From Ruminiclostridium cellobioparum DSM 1351 = ATCC 15832 (GTDB taxonomy: Bacteria; Bacillota; Clostridia; Acetivibrionales; DSM-1351), in NCBI RefSeq assembly GCF_000621505.1, contig NZ_JHYD01000003.1, positions 124,001 to 188,000 of the forward strand: 64,000 nucleotides of DNA, written 5' to 3'. Positions 35,431-44,556 of the stretch are shown in pieces. Each line of letters starts with the position of its first letter. Within the stretch, counting starts at the first letter, position 1. The position numbers and the translations under genes were made by a program. Under the pieces are notes generated by a model that searched no databases, was not told where the DNA came from, and saw nothing but the letters and a program-made list of their open reading frames with translations.

Positions 35431-37905
35431 ATGAAAGCTGTGATTATGGCAGGCGGAGAAGGGTCCCGGCTGAGGCCGCTGACCTGTAACCGCCCCAAGC
35501 CTATGGTACCAATTGCTAACAAGCCAGTGATGGAACATATTATTGAACTACTGAAAAAGTATGGTATTAAAGATATTGCAGTTACCCTTCAGTATATGCC
35601 CGAAATTATTAAAGATTATTTTGGTGATGGAAGTGAATTTGGAGTAAACTTGAATTATTATACAGAGGAGGTTCCTCTGGGAACGGCCGGAAGTGTTAAA
35701 AATGCGGAGGAATTTTTGGATGAAACCTTTATTGTTATAAGTGGGGACGCTTTAACGGATATCGACCTGGATAAGGCGCTGGAGTTTCACAGGAAGCGTG
35801 AAGCAGTGGCCACACTTGTGCTGAAAAAAGTCGAGAGCCCGATTGAGTACGGTGTAGTTGTGACCGATAAAACTGGAAAGATAACAAGATTCCTGGAAAA
35901 GCCAAGCTGGGGAGAGGTGTTCAGTGACACTGTAAACACAGGCATATACGTGTTGAATCCCGAGATACTTGGTTATATAAAACCCAATCAAATGTTTGAT
36001 TTCAGTAAGGATGTATTTCCCGAACTGTTAAAGGAAAACCGGCCCATGTTCGGTTTTGTTACTGAAAATTATTGGTGTGATATCGGAGATCTTGAAGCAT
36101 ACGTCACTGTGCACAATGATATTTTAGATAAAAAGGTTGACATAAAAATAGAGGCCAAAGAAGTTCGCCAGGGTGTTTGGATTGGTGAAGGTGCGGTGAT
36201 TTCCAAGGAGGCAAGTATAAAACCTCCTGTTTTTATCGGCAAAAACACCATTATAAGGGATGGCTGTAATATAGGCAGTTATACTGTCATAGGAGATCAT
36301 AACCATTTATTTGAAGGCAGTTCGGTTAAAAGGAGTATTTTTTGGAAAGGCTGCATTCTTAAAGGGCGTTCACAAATCAGGGGCAGCGTGTTCTGCAACA
36401 AAGTACAGGCAAATGCACGGGCATCAGCATTTGAAGGGTCTGTGATAGGGGATAATTGTATACTTGGTAAAAGTGCATCTGTCAGGCCTGGTGTAAAAGT
36501 ATGGCCCAACAAGAATATTGACTCGGATACCGATGTATGTTCCAATCTGGTTTGGGGCTCAAGGTTTTCAAAGAATATTTTCGGAAACAGGGGGATTTTA
36601 GGCGAAATAAATGTGGACATCACTCCGGAGTTTGTTTCCAGGCTTGGAGCCACCTATGGCTCCATATGCATGAAAGACTCAAAGATAGGTGTCAGCTGTG
36701 ATGATGTAGATGCATTAAAAATGTTAAAGAATTCTCTGATTTCCGGTCTGCTGTCTGCGGGTGTTGAAGTTTATGACATAGGAACTGCACTTCTGCCGGT
36801 AGTGAGGTCGGCCATCAGATTTTATAATTTGAGCGGAGGAATTCACATTTCCGCTTCAGGACAGGATCAGGATATGCTTGTAATAGATATGCTCAATAAA
36901 TCCGGAAGCAATATCGACAGGGGTGAGGAGCGCAAGATCGAGAACACTTTTGTACGTGAAGATTTTGTCAGGTGTTCTGCAAATGAGATCAAGTCCGCTG
37001 TCACCATACCCGATCACAGTATTTTTTACAGTCAGGATATACTGAACAGCGTACAGGCAAAGGAACATAATTTTAAAGTTGCACTCATTGCCAAGTCCGA
37101 TCTGGTTAAAAAGGTTGTCGAAAGGATTCTGGGAGAGCTCAAATGCGATTATGCCTTTATAAACCCCAAGCTGGACAGTAATTACAAAAAAAAGGAAAGT
37201 ATGTTTTCAGATATAAAAACCCTTACTGCAACTGTAAAACAGGGTAAATTCGATGTGGGCGTCTACCTGGAAAACTCAGATGAAAAAATGATGCTGGTAG
37301 ATACAAAGGGGAGAGTTATTTCGGATGATTTGTTCATGGCCTTGATAAGTCTGATCCATCTGAAGTCTGCAAAGGGTAATACGGTGATAGTACCCTTGAA
37401 TACAAGCAATGTCATCGAGAGAATTGCCAGTGAACACAACGGAAATGTGATCAGAACCAAGACATCAACACAGGAAATTATGAAGAAAATGCTTTCGGGT
37501 GCCGAAAAAAACAATATAAATGAGTTTTTCACAATGAATTTTGATGCTGTGGCGGGACTGGTAAAAATAATTGATCACATGGCCCAGTATGATCTAGGTC
37601 TTGATGAAATGGTGGATATGATACCCGATTTTCACATTTTAAAGAAGGAGGTTAAATGTCCCTGGTCGGCAAAAGGAAAGGTAATAAGAGCCATTATTGA
37701 AGAAAATGACGGCGCCGGAATTGAAACCACCGAGGGTGTAAAGGTACTGGGTGACAAGGGATGGGTACTGGTACTTCCGGATGCCGAGAAACCTGTCTGC
37801 AAGGTCATAAGCGAAGGGTATTCGGAGGAATACGCAACTGAACTTACAGATATATATGTAAACAAGGTTAAATCCATAAGCCAGGATAATGTAAGCAGCA
37901 GTTGA
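35431..37905 (+). CDS. Sugar-phosphate nucleotidyltransferase fused to a degenerate phosphohexomutase
   Basis: 824 residues. Residues 1-230 are an NTP-transferase domain with an intact signature ([20 protein letters not shown]), the catalytic Asp in [10 protein letters not shown] and a Lys in FLEKPSWGE; most likely it makes GDP-mannose or a related nucleotide sugar. Residues about 250-370 are left-handed beta-helix hexapeptides. Residues about 375-815 follow the phosphohexomutase fold, but its motifs are altered: FGNRGILG for FGTSGIRG, SASGQD for TASHNP, ENSDEK for DGDGDR, and LPDAEKP for RPSGTEP. The mutase half therefore looks catalytically dead. Start chosen at ATG 35431, after AGGATGG; ATG 35422 adds three residues. 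A terminator follows. Confidence 0.88.
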   Translation: MKAVIMAGGEGSRLRPLTCNRPKPMVPIANKPVMEHIIELLKKYGIKDIAVTLQYMPEIIKDYFGDGSEFGVNLNYYTEEVPLGTAGSVKNAEEFLDETFIVISGDALTDIDLDKALEFHRKREAVATLVLKKVESPIEYGVVVTDKTGKITRFLEKPSWGEVFSDTVNTGIYVLNPEILGYIKPNQMFDFSKDVFPELLKENRPMFGFVTENYWCDIGDLEAYVTVHNDILDKKVDIKIEAKEVRQGVWIGEGAVISKEASIKPPVFIGKNTIIRDGCNIGSYTVIGDHNHLFEGSSVKRSIFWKGCILKGRSQIRGSVFCNKVQANARASAFEGSVIGDNCILGKSASVRPGVKVWPNKNIDSDTDVCSNLVWGSRFSKNIFGNRGILGEINVDITPEFVSRLGATYGSICMKDSKIGVSCDDVDALKMLKNSLISGLLSAGVEVYDIGTALLPVVRSAIRFYNLSGGIHISASGQDQDMLVIDMLNKSGSNIDRGEERKIENTFVREDFVRCSANEIKSAVTIPDHSIFYSQDILNSVQAKEHNFKVALIAKSDLVKKVVERILGELKCDYAFINPKLDSNYKKKESMFSDIKTLTATVKQGKFDVGVYLENSDEKMMLVDTKGRVISDDLFMALISLIHLKSAKGNTVIVPLNTSNVIERIASEHNGNVIRTKTSTQEIMKKMLSGAEKNNINEFFTMNFDAVAGLVKIIDHMAQYDLGLDEMVDMIPDFHILKKEVKCPWSAKGKVIRAIIEENDGAGIETTEGVKVLGDKGWVLVLPDAEKPVCKVISEGYSEEYATELTDIYVNKVKSISQDNVSSS

Positions 37906-37912
37906 TAGAGCT

Positions 37913-37958
37913 AAAGCCCTGTTATTGGAAAAAACAATTCCAATTGCAGGGCTGTTTA
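37913..37958 (+). terminator. Terminator after the nucleotidyltransferase gene
   Basis: AAGCCCTG and CAGGGCT form an outer stem and ATTGGAA with TTCCAAT an inner stem, followed by TTTATTTG. Confidence 0.75.
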
Positions 37959-38026
37959 TTTGAATTTTGCAGATTTAAAGGGTATAATTTAGATAAGCGG
38001 GAAGTACCTTATAGAGGTCTTTAACA

Positions 38027-38054
38027 GATAATACGTATTATCCTGCGATATAAT
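38027..38054 (+). promoter_or_regulatory. 16-bp perfect palindrome and -10 before the GDSL gene
   Basis: GATAATACGTATTATC (38027-38042) is perfectly self-complementary. TATAAT (38049-38054) follows six bases later. The palindrome thus lies in the promoter spacer, a usual repressor position. No clear -35 at standard spacing. Confidence 0.55.
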
Positions 38055-38099
38055 TTAGTGAATTTTTATAATTATATGCAGCAAAATGGGGAGATCAGA

Positions 38100-39224
38100 A
38101 TGAAGCAGATTAAGAAGTCAATTATGATAATGTTATGTTTATTTATTGCGGGTTTGGGTTGGTGGCGGCCCGAAGCTTCGGCTGCAGCTGCCGGCCCGGA
38201 TAAAGCCTTATATATTGCAGTGGGAGATTCGGTCACATCGGGCTACGGCCTTGAAAGCTTTTCAAATGGTGATATCAAGAATAGAACCAGTCCCGACAAC
38301 TTTGTTACCAGGCTTGGAAAACAACTTAACTTTAAAACCGTAAATTTTGGCGTTGAAGGGATTGACAGCACGGCTCTGCTGAAATCCATAAGCAAGCCTG
38401 TTACAAAGGAGCAAAAAGAAGAGGTGGAGCAAATAAGAAAAGCCAGCCTTATTACACTCTCTGTGGGAGGTAATAATATTTTCATTCCTTTTTTAAATGC
38501 GGTAAACGATAGGGTGGGCAGCGGCAAAAATATCTTTAATGCAGATGCTCTGGATATCCAGACTGCAATTCTTGGGCTATTGTTCGACAGTGACGGCTTG
38601 AATAAACTCAAAAATAATATTTTAAAGGGAGCTGAAATTTTTACCGGAAACGAAAGTCTACATACTCAGGGGGATTTTGCGGCAATAATCAGCACTGTCA
38701 AGAGTTTAAATCCTGATGCGGAAATTGTTGTCCAGACGATATATAACCCCTTTGGCTTTATTATGCCCGATACGGTGGAAAAAGCCATTAAATCCATGAA
38801 TGCTGAAATCATAAAAGGCTCGGATAACGGTAAAAATTACAGGGTTGCGGATGTCTATTCCGCATTTGCAAAAGCCGGTGAAGGAGTGCAATTAATAAAT
38901 GCGGATACTGGAAAATCCTTTGATCCGCACCCGAATAAAAAGGGGCATGAAGTAATATATACATTGGTGGCCTATGCAGCCGGCAATAAATTACCTTATA
39001 ACTTCAAGTCAAATGTGAAAAACGGAAAGGCGGCAGCTGCTATCACAGCCGGAGAACTCAAGGTGACCGTAGCACCCTCCAAAGGATATAAGCTGCCGCA
39101 GACTGCGTACCTGACCATCGGGAAGAATGCCAAACTGACCCTGACCTTGAAAAACGGTGCGGCAGCTGTGCCGGTGGCAGCCATTAACGGGGATATGACT
39201 GTAACGGCTGTGTGCCCGAAATAG
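38100..39224 (+). CDS. Secreted SGNH/GDSL-family esterase
   Basis: 374 residues from ATG 38100 after GGGGAG. Signal peptide (about 1-29, ending EASAAA). SGNH blocks: AVGDSVTSGYG (Ser nucleophile, block I), the Gly in block II (NFGVEGID), SVGGNNIF (Asn, block III) and DPHPNKKGHEVI (Asp/His, block V). So the full catalytic set is present. The last 75 residues form a small beta-rich extension (YLTIGKNAKLTLTLKNG). Family members act on acyl or acetyl esters of sugars, lipids or thioesters; in this context wall or polysaccharide deacetylation is plausible but not shown. Confidence 0.9.
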   Translation: MKQIKKSIMIMLCLFIAGLGWWRPEASAAAAGPDKALYIAVGDSVTSGYGLESFSNGDIKNRTSPDNFVTRLGKQLNFKTVNFGVEGIDSTALLKSISKPVTKEQKEEVEQIRKASLITLSVGGNNIFIPFLNAVNDRVGSGKNIFNADALDIQTAILGLLFDSDGLNKLKNNILKGAEIFTGNESLHTQGDFAAIISTVKSLNPDAEIVVQTIYNPFGFIMPDTVEKAIKSMNAEIIKGSDNGKNYRVADVYSAFAKAGEGVQLINADTGKSFDPHPNKKGHEVIYTLVAYAAGNKLPYNFKSNVKNGKAAAAITAGELKVTVAPSKGYKLPQTAYLTIGKNAKLTLTLKNGAAAVPVAAINGDMTVTAVCPK

Positions 39225-39232
39225 CAGGAAAT

Positions 39233-39275
39233 AAACCGGCCCAATCCGCTTTCTGTATGCGGATTGGGCCGGTTT
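39233..39275. terminator. Perfect 17-bp hairpin between converging genes
   Basis: AAACCGGCCCAATCCGC pairs perfectly with its complement across a 9-base loop. It lies between the stop codons of two converging genes and probably terminates both, although T runs are short. Confidence 0.75.
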
Positions 39276-39281
39276 AGAACA

Positions 39282-39614
39282 TTACATTTCACCAACTGGG
39301 TCATAGGTTCTATCAACTATGGGTTCAAAATAAAAATCGATGTACATGGGTGTCTTTCCTTCAAGCCCGGAAGCCCTGACAGGTGAAGTATAAAAAGCAA
39401 TTCTATATTCAAATTCAGGTTCTTTGACCCGGTCTCGTGCATTCTTATCATAAGGAATATCTTCTACCCTGAAAATTCCTTTGGACTCCAGCTCCTTGAT
39501 GAACCAGTTCATCTCGTCACCATCATTTACATCCATACAGGGTATATTTCCCTTTTTCATTTCATCTATGATTTGTTTTATTTCACCGGTTTGAAATCGT
39601 ACTTGATAAAACAT
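39282..39614 (-). CDS. Hypothetical protein
   Basis: 110 residues, not recognised. GGAGGA lies eight bases before the ATG. It is acidic and soluble, without membrane segments, and includes FEYRIAFYTSPVRASGLEG and MYIDFYFEPI, suggesting a beta-rich fold. It converges on the GDSL gene and diverges from thpR. Real on ribosome binding site, length and codon use. Confidence 0.72.
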   Translation of the reverse strand: MFYQVRFQTGEIKQIIDEMKKGNIPCMDVNDGDEMNWFIKELESKGIFRVEDIPYDKNARDRVKEPEFEYRIAFYTSPVRASGLEGKTPMYIDFYFEPIVDRTYDPVGEM

Positions 39615-39813
39615 TGAATAATTCCTCCTTGGTAATAGATAAGATATTGTTGTATATTTGATTTCAAAAAATTATATTATAACTATACCACATAAATATT
39701 CGGGTAATCAAAAGTTTATACATAAACCTCCTTTATACGCCACATTGCGATAAGGAATATAGTTTTTCATCACTTTTTGTGCCTTGAGCACAGCGAAAGG
39801 AATGATAGTTAAT

Positions 39814-40359
39814 ATGAGAGTGTTTTTTGCAATAGAATTTGAGGAGGAAATAAAGGAACGTTTGTATTCTCTCCAACAGGAAATTAAGAAATACTGCAGC
39901 GGGGGGAATTTTTCACACAAGGAAAATTTTCATCTGACCCTGAGATTTATAGGTGAACAGAATCCCGGACAGGTTGAGAAGCTGAGAAGGGCCTTGCGCA
40001 CGGCTGCGGCAGGTACGCCCTGCTTTCAACTGCAGATTGACAGACTGGGAGCATTCAGCAAAGGCAATAAAAAAATAATCTGGACGGGACTGGAGGAAAA
40101 CAATGAACTGCAGAAATTATACTGCAGGCTTGAAGCAGCACTTGAGAGGGAAGGCCATCCCTGTGAGGGCAGAAGCTATAGTCCCCATATAACCCTGGTA
40201 AGAGAGACCAGGCCGGCCGAAAATGCACCTGGTATAGATAAAATACAATTGGATAAATCAGCGGTAAAAGTAAGCTCAATATCACTGATGGAGAGTAAGA
40301 GGGTTAATGACAGGCTTACTTATACGGCAATTGATAAAGCCGGACTCCAGGGTTATTGA
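39814..40359 (+). CDS. thpR: RNA 2',3'-cyclic phosphodiesterase (2H family)
   Basis: 181 residues. The two HxT/S motifs of the 2H phosphoesterases are HLTLRFIG (about 46-53) and HITLVRE (about 131-137). The N-terminus RVFFAIEFEEEIKERL is typical of bacterial LigT/ThpR proteins, which open 2',3'-cyclic phosphates and were first described as 2'-5' RNA ligases. The start is uncertain: ATG 39814 has AAAGGA 12 bases upstream, ATG 39802 directly follows it. Confidence 0.9.
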   Translation: MRVFFAIEFEEEIKERLYSLQQEIKKYCSGGNFSHKENFHLTLRFIGEQNPGQVEKLRRALRTAAAGTPCFQLQIDRLGAFSKGNKKIIWTGLEENNELQKLYCRLEAALEREGHPCEGRSYSPHITLVRETRPAENAPGIDKIQLDKSAVKVSSISLMESKRVNDRLTYTAIDKAGLQGY

Positions 40360-40362
40360 TAA

Positions 40363-40457
40363 TAGCTAAATTGTTGACTTGATTTATTTTAAAGCTTATA
40401 ATAATTATAGCTAACAAACATCCGCATGATTAGCTAGAATCAAATATATTTTAGCTA
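40363..40457 (+). promoter_or_regulatory. Promoter with four TAGCTA sites before the Phd-Uma2 gene
   Basis: A promoter TTGACT (40374-40379), 17 bases, TATAAT (40397-40402) is surrounded by four copies of the palindromic hexamer TAGCTA at 40363, 40408, 40431 and 40452. The last three are 21-23 bases apart, about two helical turns. Phd/YefM domains bind short palindromes in their own promoters, so these are candidate operator sites for the N-terminal domain of the encoded protein. Confidence 0.6.
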
Positions 40458-40524
40458 ATACCCTTCAAATCAAATGATATTTTTTATTCCAACGTTAGGT
40501 ATTTCTTTGAAAGGAGCTTTGATT

Positions 40525-41244
40525 ATGAGAGTAACATCAACGGAGGTTCAAAATAACTTTGGAAAATATCTGGCATTGGCTTCTGCTTCTGAAGAAATCA
40601 TCATAACCAAAAACAGCAAGGATATAGCAAGATTAGTTCCCTGCAGTAGCGCTGACAGGGTGGGGGAAGAGTGCTGCATATATGAAGATGAGGATGGTCC
40701 CAGGATGACCTATGAGGAATTCACAAAGCTTACCGAAGAATCTGACAAGAGGTATGAGCTTATTGACGGAGAACTTTTTCTGCTGGCCTCACCCAGTTAT
40801 GCCCACCAAAGGGTCATCGCTGAAATCAGCGGTTACTTCCATATCTGGTTCAAAGATAAAAAGTGCAGACCTCTGACTTCACCTTTTGACGTTACCTTGA
40901 TTAAGGGAGATAACAACAAAAATGTTGTTCAACCGGATATACTTGTCATCTGTGATACTGAAAAAATAGATGAAAAAGGGAAGTATTGGGGCATACCCAC
41001 ACTTGTCGTGGAAGTTCTCTCCCCCTCCTCCAGAAAGCATGATATGCTCAGAAAACTCAATCTATATGCACTTACGGGAGTTAAGGAATTTTGGCTGGCC
41101 GATACATCAAAAAAAGCCGTATATTTATATAATTTCGAAAACAAGGTAATAGAAGACTTTATCACATTTACAAACAACCAGACTGTCAGGTCAAATGTAT
41201 TTGAAGGCCTGGAAATCCCTCTCGAGGATATTTTTAAAATCTGA
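40525..41244 (+). CDS. Phd/YefM antitoxin-like domain fused to a Uma2-family nuclease
   Basis: 239 residues from ATG 40525, after AAAGGAG. Residues 1-45 (MRVTSTEVQNNFGKYLALAS, EEIIITKNSKDIARLVP) match the Phd/YefM antitoxin DNA-binding fold. From about 65 to the end is a Uma2 (DUF820) PD-(D/E)XK domain: YELIDGELFLLASPS, VVQPDILVICD (Asp), LVVEVLSPSS (Glu), RKLNLYALTGVKEFWLAD (Lys and the GV.EFW signature). Uma2 domains are predicted nucleases of unknown target. A fusion of an antitoxin-type regulator with the nuclease is unusual and could let the protein control its own promoter, where TAGCTA repeats occur. No separate toxin gene is adjacent. Confidence 0.85.
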   Translation: MRVTSTEVQNNFGKYLALASASEEIIITKNSKDIARLVPCSSADRVGEECCIYEDEDGPRMTYEEFTKLTEESDKRYELIDGELFLLASPSYAHQRVIAEISGYFHIWFKDKKCRPLTSPFDVTLIKGDNNKNVVQPDILVICDTEKIDEKGKYWGIPTLVVEVLSPSSRKHDMLRKLNLYALTGVKEFWLADTSKKAVYLYNFENKVIEDFITFTNNQTVRSNVFEGLEIPLEDIFKI

Positions 41245-41359
41245 TCCCATGTAATTATTTCCAGACAGCAAATTAAATTGAACTGCTTCCCGCAAAATGG
41301 TAAAATGGAAATCTGGAAAGATTTAATCCTGACAGGAAATAACCGCCTATGGAGGGAAT

Positions 41360-42499
41360 ATGATAAAAAAAACCATTATAAAATCGGTGTGTCTGGTAAC
41401 TGCTATCGTATTTATGACAACCGGTACATATGCAGCAGGAAATGTAACCTTGAAGATTGACGGCAAACAGGTAAACGATGCGGTAAAGGAATTCAACGGC
41501 AAACAGTATGTACTTGTCGACAGCCTGGCAGGAAATCTCGATGGTATTACCGTAAACAAAAGCGATAAGTCCATTGAAATAAATACCGATACAAACAGGA
41601 TTTCAAATATAATAAACAAAGTCGGTCCTTCGGTGGTAGGTATCATAGGCAAGCTTAAAGAAAGCAGTTATGATTACAGCGAATACACCGACAATCTGAT
41701 TTTTGGAACAGGCGTCATATATAGAAGTGACGGATATATAGTTACCAATGCCCATGTTGTAAAGGACATGGATACCATTGTGGTTGTCCTCTCCAACAGC
41801 AAGGCATATAAAGCCAGGCTGAAGGCCATAGATGACAGTCTTGACCTGGCGGTGATCAAAATAGACAAGGGGGGACTGACTCCGGCCGTTTTCGGAGATA
41901 TGTCCAGTGTTGCGGTGGGGCAGGAAGTTGTAGCCATCGGCACGCCCTTATCTTTTAATTTAAGAAACTCGGCCACAAAAGGCATAATCAGCGGGATGAA
42001 CAGGTCGGCCGACGGGGAGTACAGGTTTATACAATCCGACGCGGCAATCAACGGTGGAAACAGCGGAGGCCCCCTGGTAAATATGAAGGGCCAGGTTATA
42101 GGCATCAATTCGGTAAAACTGGTGGGATTTGGAGTGGAAGGACTTAATTTTTCAATTCCTGTTGATACCGTCAGGTATGCCATAAGTCACTTTGAGAAAT
42201 TCGGAAAAATCAAGAGACCTTATCTGGGAATAGTATTTTCAGAGAGCATAACCTCACAGTACGGTCTCCCCAGTTCTGTTGAAGGCCTGACGGTCAGGGA
42301 TATTGAAGAAGGCTCGGACGCTGAAAGGTATGACATTCAGGTGGACGACAAGCTGGTAGCTGTAAACGGTGTGAAGGTTAACTCAATTATCGATTACAAT
42401 GAGGAAATGAAAAAATATCTTCCGGGAGATAAAGCTGCCTTTAAATTGCTCCGGGACAATAAACAGCTTACAGTCAACGTGGTTTTCGGTGAAAAATAA
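41360..42499 (+). CDS. Exported HtrA/DegP-like serine protease with N-terminal stalk domain
   Basis: 379 residues. Signal peptide (1-26, ending TYAAG), a short copper-amine-oxidase-like domain (27-75, VTLKIDGKQVNDAVKEFNGK), a trypsin-like protease domain with the triad His (TNAHVVKD), Asp (DDSLDLAVIKI) and Ser (INGGNSGGPLVN), and one C-terminal PDZ domain (about 285-375). HtrA proteases degrade or refold damaged exported proteins. Unlike usual Firmicutes HtrA there is no N-terminal anchor besides the signal peptide. ATG follows GGAGGG. The next gene encodes a second protein with amine-oxidase-like domains. Confidence 0.92.
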   Translation: MIKKTIIKSVCLVTAIVFMTTGTYAAGNVTLKIDGKQVNDAVKEFNGKQYVLVDSLAGNLDGITVNKSDKSIEINTDTNRISNIINKVGPSVVGIIGKLKESSYDYSEYTDNLIFGTGVIYRSDGYIVTNAHVVKDMDTIVVVLSNSKAYKARLKAIDDSLDLAVIKIDKGGLTPAVFGDMSSVAVGQEVVAIGTPLSFNLRNSATKGIISGMNRSADGEYRFIQSDAAINGGNSGGPLVNMKGQVIGINSVKLVGFGVEGLNFSIPVDTVRYAISHFEKFGKIKRPYLGIVFSESITSQYGLPSSVEGLTVRDIEEGSDAERYDIQVDDKLVAVNGVKVNSIIDYNEEMKKYLPGDKAAFKLLRDNKQLTVNVVFGEK

Positions 42500-42578
42500 A
42501 CCGTATTCAGAAAGAGTTTTAAGAACGGCAGAAAGCAATTAAACGAAAAGAGTATAGAAAATAAGGACGTGACAGTTT

Positions 42579-44528
42579 ATGAAAATTGGAAAAACTTTAT
42601 TAAGTCTGCTTGTTGTGATTTCAATATTGGCAGCCTTCCTGACGAATACATATGCGGCCGGAAATGACAAACTGGTGCTTGAGCTCAGGGTGGGAAGTAC
42701 TTCTGCCAAAGTTAACGGAACCGAATCAAAGGTTGAAAAACCTTATATGGTGAACAATTCGGCAATGGTACCTCTGGAATGGATCACAACAGCCGTCGGT
42801 GCCGAAGTAAACAAAAAGGATAAAGTTATTGAGGTCATATACGGTGAAATGAATGCTGAGATAACTGTCGGATCGGCAGAATATATCTACAATACCGAAA
42901 AGAAAAAAATGCCGGCAGCACCTGTTGTAAAAAACAAAGTAACTATGGTGCCTCTGGAGTTTATATCGGCCAGTTTTCCGGTTACTGTCACCAGTGATCT
43001 GAAAAAAGGCAGCATAAAGATAGTTCTTGAGGATGACGGGGCGCTAAGTGATTTATCCTTTCTCACCGGTGGCATTACCAGTCCGAAGGTGGGCAACAGC
43101 TTTTACGGCTGGAGTTTAAGTATACCCTCAGGATCAAGAATAATATCCAACAGCTTTAAATCCGATAAGGTCGGCATTACCAATGAGAGCAGGAGTCTTT
43201 ATTTTGAGATAGCAGTGGAAAATAAGAATGGCAGAAAACTAAGCGAGCTGTATAACGATATACTGTACAACAGTTCGGTGAGAAGCTCAAAAATGGATCT
43301 TGCGGCCGCTGTTCCGTATTTTCAGTATACCAGGCTTTCAGAATATGATGAGTCCTTGCGTGTAAAAGTATTTGACAAGGGAGATTATTTCTATTATGTC
43401 ACTATAAATTGTTATGATAATTCAGTCACACCTGAAAAGCTTTTAACAGACAAATATTATGAGAATATCATGAATTCCTTCAGTCTTAATTATAAAGGTG
43501 CGGTAAAAGGTGTGGAGGATATTTCCAGGGTGGTGCAGGGAAAGGCGAGTTTTTACAACTATGTGACTTTGAACCTGGATGCCAAATACCTGCCCTGGTC
43601 AATCAATGTACCTGCAAAATGGGATAAGGTATTGTCAAACGATGATCCCATGACGACCTGCCTTGGTCTGGACAGCAGGCACTATATGAGAATAACCATG
43701 AATACCCTGGGGGACAGCGGAAGTCTTGAGGAATATGCAGACAATATAAAGGAGAAATACAACAAATATTTCAATGCCAGGGTATATAAATTCATTTCCG
43801 ATGAGAATGCCACAGCAGCAGGTGCTGAGGCCAGAAACCTTAAATTCAGCATAAAACAGGGAGATAAGGTCTATATTATGGATGAGTTATATTTTACCAA
43901 AGGAAGTTTTGTTTATGAAATAACAGTCAAGCTTCCTGAAGGCGAATACGACAAGCTTATAGGCCAGTTTAAAGAGACCATAGATCAAATGGACTTCTAC
44001 TCTGTTGATGAAGGAAAATTTGAGAGTGATTTTGAAAAATATACCAATAAAAATGTCGGTATAAGAGTGTCACAGCAGGATGAATTGTTTGAGTATGTTA
44101 ACAAAACCTTCAGCTGGAGTGTCAAACTGCCCGGTTACTGGACCAAATCAGGTGCCGGAGATGATAGCTCGGTCACTTTTACCGAGCCTGATACAAATGC
44201 AAGTGTAATGGTTTATGCGACCGAAAACTCATCATTGTCCAGGTCCCTCACCGACGAGGAGAAATTTGGTATAATGAAGGTTCTGAAAAAAGTATATGCT
44301 GCGACTCCGGTCCAGTCCTCTGTCAATGAAAAAGGTTATCAGATGAGGGTATATACATATAAGGTTGAAAGTGCAGATATGGATTTTTTTGCAGCAGTGA
44401 CCTGCTATTGCTTTGAGGCCGGGGACTATTCGTACTGCTATATCAGTGTTGTTCCTGATCTTACGGCAACTGACAGGACAGTTAACGAAGTTAAAGATAT
44501 CTGGAAGACCTTTATGATAAAAAAATAG
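42579..44528 (+). CDS. Secreted protein with stalk domain and three tandem beta domains
   Basis: 649 residues. Signal peptide (1-27), a copper-amine-oxidase N-terminal-like domain (about 28-155: MVNNSAMVPLEWITTAVGAEV, KNKVTMVPLEFISASF), then three related segments beginning near 172 (FYGWSLSIPSGSRII), 342 (YLPWSINVPAKWDKV) and 512 (TFSWSVKLPGYWTKS), about 170 residues apart. Each shares aromatic-x-W-S-hydrophobic-x-hydrophobic-P and a following beta-rich stretch, like PsbP/Mog1-type folds; the third is shorter. Function unknown. It sits 79 bases after the HtrA gene, AAGGA upstream, so protease and this protein may work together at the surface. Confidence 0.78.
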   Translation: MKIGKTLLSLLVVISILAAFLTNTYAAGNDKLVLELRVGSTSAKVNGTESKVEKPYMVNNSAMVPLEWITTAVGAEVNKKDKVIEVIYGEMNAEITVGSAEYIYNTEKKKMPAAPVVKNKVTMVPLEFISASFPVTVTSDLKKGSIKIVLEDDGALSDLSFLTGGITSPKVGNSFYGWSLSIPSGSRIISNSFKSDKVGITNESRSLYFEIAVENKNGRKLSELYNDILYNSSVRSSKMDLAAAVPYFQYTRLSEYDESLRVKVFDKGDYFYYVTINCYDNSVTPEKLLTDKYYENIMNSFSLNYKGAVKGVEDISRVVQGKASFYNYVTLNLDAKYLPWSINVPAKWDKVLSNDDPMTTCLGLDSRHYMRITMNTLGDSGSLEEYADNIKEKYNKYFNARVYKFISDENATAAGAEARNLKFSIKQGDKVYIMDELYFTKGSFVYEITVKLPEGEYDKLIGQFKETIDQMDFYSVDEGKFESDFEKYTNKNVGIRVSQQDELFEYVNKTFSWSVKLPGYWTKSGAGDDSSVTFTEPDTNASVMVYATENSSLSRSLTDEEKFGIMKVLKKVYAATPVQSSVNEKGYQMRVYTYKVESADMDFFAAVTCYCFEAGDYSYCYISVVPDLTATDRTVNEVKDIWKTFMIKK

Positions 44529-44556
44529 GTTAAATAGGAGATTTTTAAGGAGTTTT

